In this document: piece after piece, positions 57,625 to 64,000 of the stretch
Numbering within the stretch: the stretch's first letter is position 1
Layout of the letters: each line of letters begins with the position of its first letter
Source of the DNA: Paralvinella palmiformis
Lineage: Eukaryota > Annelida > Polychaeta > Terebellida > Alvinellidae
NCBI GenBank assembly: GCA_025642065.1
Contig: JAODUP010000089.1
Coordinates: forward strand, 801,001 to 865,000
Direction of reading: 5' to 3'
Length of the DNA stretch: 64,000 bases
Notes under the pieces: model-generated
The model's input: only the letters and a program-made list of their open reading frames with translations
What the model was told of the DNA's origin: nothing
Databases searched by the model: none
Program-made: the position numbers and the translations under genes

Positions 57625-58205
57625 GTGGGTGAGTGAGTGAGTGAGTGAGTGAGTGAGTGAGGAGTGAGTGAGTGAGTGAGTGAGTGAGTGAGTTAATAAA
57701 TGGAGGTGAGAAATTAGTGGATTTAGTATTTGAATAATTAAGTGATTAACTGACAAACCGATTGACTGAGTTTGAAACAGAGTGAGTGAGTGAGTGAGTG
57801 AGTGAGTGAGTGTGTAACAAAATTAATTGACTGAGTGATTGACTGATTATGTGATTGATTGATTTATTAAGTGAGTGAGTAACTGATTTACAAAATTGAA
57901 TGATTTAATGATTGACTGATCATGTCAGTGACTACATAACTAATTGATTGATTGACTGAGTGACAAAGAATGAATGAGTAAGAGGCTGAGTGAGTGAGTG
58001 GGTGGGTGTGCGAGTGAGAGGGTGGGTGGGTCAGTGAATGAGTGTGTAACAAAATTGATTGAAGGATTACATAACTGATTAATTAACTGACTGGTGACCA
58101 ATCGAATGATTGGGAGAGTGAGTTGAATGATTGTATGAGTGATTGATCGATTGATTGATTGGGTCAGTCAGTCAGTCAGTCAGTCAGTCAGTCAGTCAGT
58201 CAGTT
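57625..58205. repeat. (GAGT)n, (GATT)n and (CAGT)n tetranucleotide tract
   Basis: Long GAGT runs at 57630-57692 and 57780-57812, degenerate TGATTGA repeats between, and a CAGT run at 58164-58205. Confidence 0.92.
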
Positions 58206-58337
58206 AGAAGGAATAATGTTCGATAAGACAAATAACTTTTAGATAAACGATTTGCAAATGTTGGGCATCCTCTTTATAAAGTAAAAAAATAGGATTTGAC
58301 ATAAAGAATGAATATGAAACGAGATTAATCTATATTA

Positions 58338-58434
58338 TTGTTGTTGTTATTATTATTATTATTATTAATATCACCCCATCATCATCATCATTATCATCAT
58401 CATCATCACCACCACCACAACCACCACCACCACC

Positions 58435-58493
<59 letters not shown>

Positions 58494-58500
58494 ATTGCCA

Positions 58501-58544
<44 letters not shown>

Positions 58545-58574
58545 CCACCACCACCACCACCACCACCACCACAA

Positions 58575-58634
<60 letters not shown>

Positions 58635-58641
58635 ATTGTCA

Positions 58642-58683
<42 letters not shown>

Positions 58684-58685
58684 TT
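58338..58685. repeat. (CAT)n/(CAC)n trinucleotide tract
   Basis: About 350 bp of TTA, CAT and CAC repeats with a TATTGCCACATCAT/TATTGTCACATCAT unit repeated (58492 and 58632), so it is partly a higher-order repeat. The histidine-, serine- and aspartate-rich frames across it are not genes. Confidence 0.95.
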
Positions 58686-58884
58686 ATTCAGCTAACTCTT
58701 ATTGTATATTGGTGGGTGCGACACGTTTAGAAGCAGTGTCAGTAGGGTAGATAGTTTAACTAAAACGGCCGAAGTACGTAGACTGACCGGATTAGAGAAT
58801 TTCTGCTCTTAATGTAGACCAACCTTCAGCGCTGTCGGGATTTCTTCCTTTTTTCCCCGTCATTACCGTCTAACGTTCATCTAT

Positions 58885-59062
58885 CGCTAATGGTCTTCGA
58901 ACCCATTTACGTCATAGCTCCGACCGATGGCATATCCCCCTACCCATTGTCGTCCATCTTCGTCAGGTAGCCATTACCACCTAAGTGCACCGAGTCGTGA
59001 GGGAGATGAAATTGGAGGCCACCATCTAAGGCAAAACACTCTACCCACTCAGCTAAACCCCC
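58885..59062 (-). mobile_element. tRNA-like SINE (family 5)
   Basis: Minus-strand A-box region TTTAGCTGAGTGGGTAGAGTG lies at about 59035-59056; a possible but distant B-box GGGTTCGAAGACC lies near 58890-58903. The A-box is clear, the B-box spacing (about 130 bp) is not normal, so the copy may be inserted into or unusual. Confidence 0.4.
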
Positions 59063-59278
59063 CACGAGAAGGAAGTTGATTGGTTCAGCATTAGATTTAC
59101 CGAATCGTGAGAACCCCCCTCCCCGTCAGACACGTGTTATAAGTATGTTATTGTGTTCTTTTAAGGCTGTTCGTCCATTACTTGTTGCCAAACTTTCGCC
59201 GTCGATGATCACGTGACAGAAAAAAGGTGCTCTCAGCGATGTTTATTATTCGAGTGTCTTCGTGTTGAGGATGGTGCG

Positions 59279-59337
<59 letters not shown>

Positions 59338-59451
59338 GCGTAGATTAACCATTTTATGAACAGCCTGCGTTAATCAAACAAATAATGTAAACATGCACGC
59401 ACGTACGTACGCACGCACGCATACACGCACGCACCCCCACACACGCACAAT

Positions 59452-59510
<59 letters not shown>
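59279..59510. repeat. (AT)n and (AC/CACG)n microsatellites
   Basis: AT runs at 59281-59332 and 59466-59509; ACGC/AC runs at 59396-59466. Confidence 0.95.
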
Positions 59511-59512
<2 letters not shown>

Positions 59513-60485
59513 CATCTTAGTCACAATCATATAGGAGAATTGTTGAATGTATAACTATTATAATCCCGACGTGTCATTCGCAGTATCGGAGATCTGTCTA
59601 AAATCCGGTGTTCTCGATTATAGGTCAAATAGATCAAGTGGATAGGCTCTTTAATTTAGATCTCACCACACCTAACTGCATATACGTAGGGACGCTAAAT
59701 TAGACGTGGATGAACGTTCACTTAGAGATGAACGGAAATTGAGGATTAGCTGTTAGGTTCGAGTAAATCATATTATTTACTCAGGTTTGAGACGATATTT
59801 TGTTCTAGTCCAGTAATAATCCACGTGCAATAGTGTGTAGTTTTGTTTATAGCTAAATCACTTCACTGCTTCCATACGGACTTCCACTGTCTCACGTGGT
59901 CAACAAACTGTAATGTTTGTTAACACACTGAGGGCCTAGAAAAGGCATAACATTTCAGCCAGGTTAGAGAACAACCGGCAACCCCCAGACCTCTCAGACG
60001 TCTATCGATACGATTGATATAGGTGGGATTTGGTTAGTTATTCGAACCCAGAATAAAGCTGAGGTCAGCATCTGAGGTATCGAAATTACTTATATATAGG
60101 TTTCTTTTGGACCACAGAAAATTACTGTTGAATGTAAACTGTGGTGTCAAAATAGTTATCTTATGTATGTAGTAACTCGCCATTGAACCACACGGAGGTG
60201 TTTACTGCGAGTTGTGGTGTCAAATGGTATATTTTACGTGCTTCCGCTTTTCTCCGTAGCCTGCATGCAGCCGCATTCCTGTGGGCGTGACATATTTGTC
60301 GCGTAGGAAAAGCGAATTAGCTGGTTCCCACAGGCTGATGAGTAGCCCAGACAGATGTATAGCTATGCGTATGTATGTATCGATAAATCGATAAAACGTA
60401 TAAAGTGAATATACCTGACTACCCAGGCTTCACCGAAATATTCCTTTTCTTTGGGGCCATACAAATCAGCGCAATTTTCCACATA
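59511..60485. other. Gene-free stretch
   Basis: No gene or clear repeat recognised. Confidence 0.5.
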
Positions 60486-60672
60486 CGTTTGTGTTTGTGT
60501 GTGTTTGTGTGTGTGTTTGTGTTTGTGTGTGTGTTTGTGTTTGTGTGTGTGTGTTTGTGCGTGTGTGTGCGTGTGTGTGTGTGTTTGTGTGTGTGTTTGT
60601 TTTTGTGTGTGTGTTTGTGTTTGTGTGTGTGTGTTTGTGTGTGTGTGTGTTTGTATGTGTGTGTATGTGTCG
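60486..60672. repeat. (TGTGTTTG)n tract
   Basis: About 185 bp of GT repeats punctuated by TTTG, in a quasi-period of 8-18 bp. All overlapping frames are repeat artefacts. Confidence 0.95.
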
Positions 60673-61403
60673 GAGTATTGAGATTTCGCCAGCTTCGTAG
60701 GTGGAAACAAAGCCGAAACAATACAAGTGATCACATTCCCTTGAAACAGTTACAATTGTTTTACCATTCTGCTGTTATTACGGTTGTCGTCGTTATTTTC
60801 GCTGTTGTTGTTGTTTTTCATGTTATTGTTTTTGTCAGTGATATACAAAAGATGGGTTCTAACATTTGCTGATCATGTCACTTGTTTATCTAGTTCTAGA
60901 TTGGACGGGTTTTATTGTATATATTTCTATTCAAGATATATGGCCAGTTTGTTGACGATTATTGTAGATGTTCTAAAATGTTGTTTATTTACTGAACGGA
61001 GTGAGACAAACCGCATCTCCCATTGATCTCATTATATAAAGTCAGTCTCATAGAAGAATGATCTGTTTTTGTAAAACGGTAAAAAAGATAGAACGATAGT
61101 CAAACACTCACCACTATCTGTATCCATATTTATAATATTGTATGACAATAGTTTAGGGACTTTTTGTCTTCGGTAAATGGAAATAGCCAAAGTCAAGGTA
61201 AACGATGAAGATGTTTGACACCTAAATATGAAGTTTTGTTGTCAATATCGTTTTAGTTTGTCGAACTGATTGCATTCTAAATAAATACTTGCACTTACTC
61301 GTTAATCCACATCTAAAATGCACTTGCTCTTTTTTGTACAAATGGTAAATTTAGTTAGTCGAAATCTTTATCAAGGTATTGAGTCGACGTGAAAGATGAA
61401 ACA
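60673..61403. other. Gene-free stretch
   Basis: No gene recognised; a short frame at 60784-61026 has no family match known to me. Confidence 0.45.
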
Positions 61404-61407
61404 GCCT

Positions 61408-61497
61408 TTAAGCATAAGCCAGCTTGGATTTGAACCCCGGTCCTCGAGATCGATGACCAACTAGAATACTAGTTCGGTAAACCAGACACCTCGATTT
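61408..61497 (-). mobile_element. tRNA-like SINE head
   Basis: Minus-strand A-box-like GTCTGGTTTACCGAACTAG and B-box GGGGTTCAAATCCAAGCTGG at tRNA-like spacing. Confidence 0.5.
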
Positions 61498-61892
61498 CAC
61501 ATCTAAAACACTCAATGCAATATTTGGCCTGTGAGAATCTAAGAATACTAAGTCAGGTTCAGATATAAAGACTAATTCATCTGTATTTGAAAATATTAAA
61601 ATGCTTCTTTCTTGAGTTCGTATTTTCATTTTGAGCATTAAAATTAAAAACATTAATTTTTAAATAATTTCACTAAGTATATGATTTTTTAAATACACCC
61701 TCAAGTATATGAAAATATTTTTTCCAAAATCCTTTTACATGGAATTAGTGATCAATAACGGTTTCTCCTGGTTTCCTTCTCAATAAAAGGTTCGATTATC
61801 TTCGGTGGAATATAATAACAAAAAGGAAAATAATAATAGGAAACTGAATAGATACAATGACCTTTAAGCAAGGATCTCGATAGATATGCTCT

Positions 61893-62092
61893 GGGCGCTT
61901 CCGTGGTCTAGCGGTAGCGTGCTGGACCACAGATCACTATCACCCGTGTTCGAATCCCGGCGTGGGCATATATGAAGGTTGTTTCGTCTTTCACTTCGTC
62001 TCATTACCTTTGCAAGTCGCTCGGCCCATTTAGCCTACCTTGTGCACAAAAGTGGCCTTAAAACATCAATCATCATCATCGATAGATATGCT
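61893..62092 (+). mobile_element. tRNA-derived SINE, full length (family 2)
   Basis: The head has A-box region CGTGGTCTAGCGGTAGCGTG (about 61910) and B-box GTGTTCGAATCCCGGCG (about 61949). The body then reads GGTTGTTTCGTCTTTCACTT, TCGCTCGGCCCATTTAGCC and TTGTGCACAAAAGTGGCC, with an ATC tail (62076-62090). The body is shared with 12234-12352. This is the best-preserved SINE of the window. Confidence 0.85.
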
Positions 62093-62440
62093 GGGATGTC
62101 CCATTCTTCAGATCTAGGCAGGCCTTTGTGTAGAACAACCACCAGCGCCATCTGTCCGCTGACGTGTAGTATTTATTTCCGCCAACCGGAGAAGTCTGAT
62201 TAATATTGTTGTTAATTTTTCGTCTGCTGGAGAATCTTAATAGGGTTGGTACTTGTTTTTCAGGATCCTGAGAACTATTTATAAATATCATCATTTGATT
62301 TCCGGCAACAAAGAGCAATATCTTACCAGCTCCTTCTAGTTCTTTAAACCAACCCAATCCTGAAAGGAAAAAAAGGGGCTTTATTGATATGTAACCAACT
62401 ACAAGCTCCAATAGCAACAATAGCTTGCACGCGCAAATAA
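62093..62440. other. Unassigned stretch
   Basis: No supported gene. A minus-strand open frame at 62076-62456 begins on a non-ATG codon and overlaps the SINE tail. Confidence 0.4.
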
Positions 62441-62444
62441 AGCT

Positions 62445-62830
62445 CACCAACAACAACAGCAGTAAGCGCGCAGACCTAAAAGGCTACTAACAACAATATT
62501 AGCATGCGCGCGCACATAAAACTCACCAACTATAATAATAGCTTGGGCGCGGATGATCAAGTTACTAATAATAATATATTAGAATGCGCGCGCACATAAT
62601 GTGACCAACAACAGTGATAGCTTGGGCGCGGACATAACGGTTACTACGATAGTACTAATATGCGCACGTATATAAACGTTACTAACATACTAATAGCAGG
62701 CGCGGGGACATAAAGTCACTAACAATGATAACAGCTTGGGCGCATACATAAAGGTTACTACTAGTACTACTACTACTAATAGATCTATACGCTGGTACGA
62801 AAGTTAACAATAATAATAATATGCTCGGGT
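62445..62830. repeat. Degenerate minisatellite with GCGCGC-ACATAAA cores
   Basis: About seven units of 50-60 bp, each with a (T)GCGCGCG/GGGCGCG core, ACATAAA.(G)TTACTAAC and an AATAATA-type run ending AGCTTGG or TTAG.AT. Related units recur at 63825-63945, a kilobase away. Confidence 0.8.
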
Positions 62831-63824
62831 ACATTCGTGTTGATGTATGTACACTACTATCATAAGGCGCTAAATGATGGACCTCATAATACAGTAATCC
62901 GTATAACTATATTATCTAAAATAGTACATATACATTGAGTTACGATTCATGTTTGTCCAAAAGTCCAAACTCGGAGGAGTTGTAGGTGTAGGAGACCCAG
63001 TCATTAGGAAAAAGGACTATAACATTTGTGATGTGTGTGTTATAGACGGCCTTTCCGCCCGCACCATGACAGGAAGTAGATCTATCATGCGCGTATTAAA
63101 ACGAGTGTTTGCTGTAGTGCCAGACACGTAACACAACACTAATGGGGTAGATTTCAGATCGGCAACCAACAACTATACTTGCTTAATTCTTCCTCACAGT
63201 TAACCTGACGGATGATTTAAGGACAAATTGATTGTTCTGGATGATTTCCCATTATTAGGAATGATGACCAAAAACCAGATGTATACAAAATACAGGAGAC
63301 GGCCCCGTTAGATCTACGCTACATCTATTCGCACTGCTTTATTGCTTCATTGTTACATAAAGTAAACTTAGCCCCGCCACAAAATAAAAAGCTCCATAAT
63401 AACAAAAATGCCAAAGATTAAGATCAGTTCTGCACAAACAGTCAACGAATAAACGTAAAGTACAAAAGATAAGAATATTATCGTTCAGTTTATGTATTAG
63501 CGTCCGATGTGCAAATAATTCACAAAATTATCTATGCCGCCTTCAATGAAACGAAATCAGTATGGATTAGATTAAATCTCATACAAAAGGTTGTCACGAT
63601 CTCGGATCATTGTCTACCCACTAGAATAATTCTACTTTATCGGGCTAAATACATGATATATAAACACAACGACAATCAGAACTATCATTCTATGACTCTA
63701 CACAAGTGGATCCAGACACAGCCACACCACATCCAAATCTAATGGATTTCCGATCAGGAACTACTTCGTAAATACTTATAAACTAAACTAGATCTACCAT
63801 CCAAGCCGAAGTTTTGATAAAAAC
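62831..63824. other. Unassigned stretch between two blocks of the same minisatellite
   Basis: Open frames at 62949-63131 and 63509-63742 have no recognised product. The first translates to a smooth GVVGVGDPVIRKKDY peptide, but no ATG-to-stop gene can be argued. Confidence 0.35.
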
Positions 63825-63945
63825 ATGATATATGTGCGCAGACATAAAGGTTACTGCCACTAATATTAGTATGCGCGCAGAACTAAAAGTTACCAACAAT
63901 AGATATAATAATAGGATGAGCGTGAACATAAAAGTTACTAGATCG
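63825..63945. repeat. Second block of the GCGC-ACATAAA minisatellite
   Basis: Two to three units, with TGCGCAGACATAAAGGTTAC and ATGCGCGCAGAACTAAAAGT; same structure as 62445-62830. Confidence 0.75.
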
Positions 63946-64000
63946 TCTTAGGCGATCCGGAGAAATAAGCCCTCAAAATCAAGAATAATGATCCAGTCTG

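Noticed and set aside
58330..58730. Long histidine-, serine- or aspartate-rich open frames
   Set aside because: They are translations of CAT/CAC trinucleotide repeats in all frames, with no non-repeat coding context.
60363..60872. Several overlapping open frames of 69-155 codons on both strands
   Set aside because: All cross the (TGTGTTTG)n tract; Cys/Val or Thr/His repeats are artefacts.
61893..61965. A functional tRNA gene
   Set aside because: A- and B-boxes are present, but the sequence continues into a repeated SINE body with an ATC tail; no clear acceptor-stem pairing was established.

Overview
The window is nuclear DNA of an animal. It is AT-rich, gene-poor, split by long introns, dense in microsatellites, and full of old LINE, SINE and hAT-type DNA transposon copies. 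The TE types, the intronless type II membrane genes (SGNH-like and LicD-like) and the repeat style suggest a marine lophotrochozoan, most likely a mollusc. This is inference; no species can be fixed from the sequence.

Layout. (1) 0.8-13.1 kb, minus strand: the 5' part of a mitochondrial alanyl-tRNA synthetase gene (AARS2). A 25-codon presequence exon at 12.8 kb is followed by a 5.9 kb intron and four exons that join in phase and encode the first part of the class II catalytic domain. The gene runs off the low-coordinate end. Its introns hold two related tRNA-SINEs, a SINE tail, a decayed hAT transposase, a large hairpin and AT microsatellites. (2) 13.7-41 kb: a graveyard of mobile elements. 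It holds a CR1-like LINE with most of ORF2, decayed THAP-domain remnants, a P2X7-C-terminal-like exon on the opposite strand, a CCCAGATAGCAC-ended DNA element, an L2/Rex-like LINE, a GTF2IRD2-like hAT with one terminal repeat, a broken unidentified protein-coding family, a LINE ORF1-like fragment, another hAT C-terminus, and a non-autonomous hAT element with a perfect 8-bp target-site duplication nested in an older repeat. A diverged inverted repeat links about 17.7-19.3 kb to 29.7-30.6 kb. One intact intronless gene, encoding a type II membrane SGNH-hydrolase-like protein, lies at 22.6-23.9 kb. (3) 41-64 kb: few recognisable transposon proteins, somewhat higher GC, many microsatellites and several minisatellites. 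The only clear gene is an intact intronless LicD/fukutin-related-type protein at 46.9-48.1 kb (minus). An orphan open frame at 50.4-50.8 kb may be a terminal exon.

The three clear genes do not form a pathway: AARS2 acts in mitochondrial translation, and the other two look like secretory-pathway membrane enzymes of glycan or lipid modification. No undescribed defence or enzymatic system was found. The most useful new items are the complete 5' structure of AARS2, the nested hAT insertion, the 28-bp direct repeat flanking the SGNH gene, the CCCAGATAGCAC element, and the THAP/P2X7C remnant cluster.
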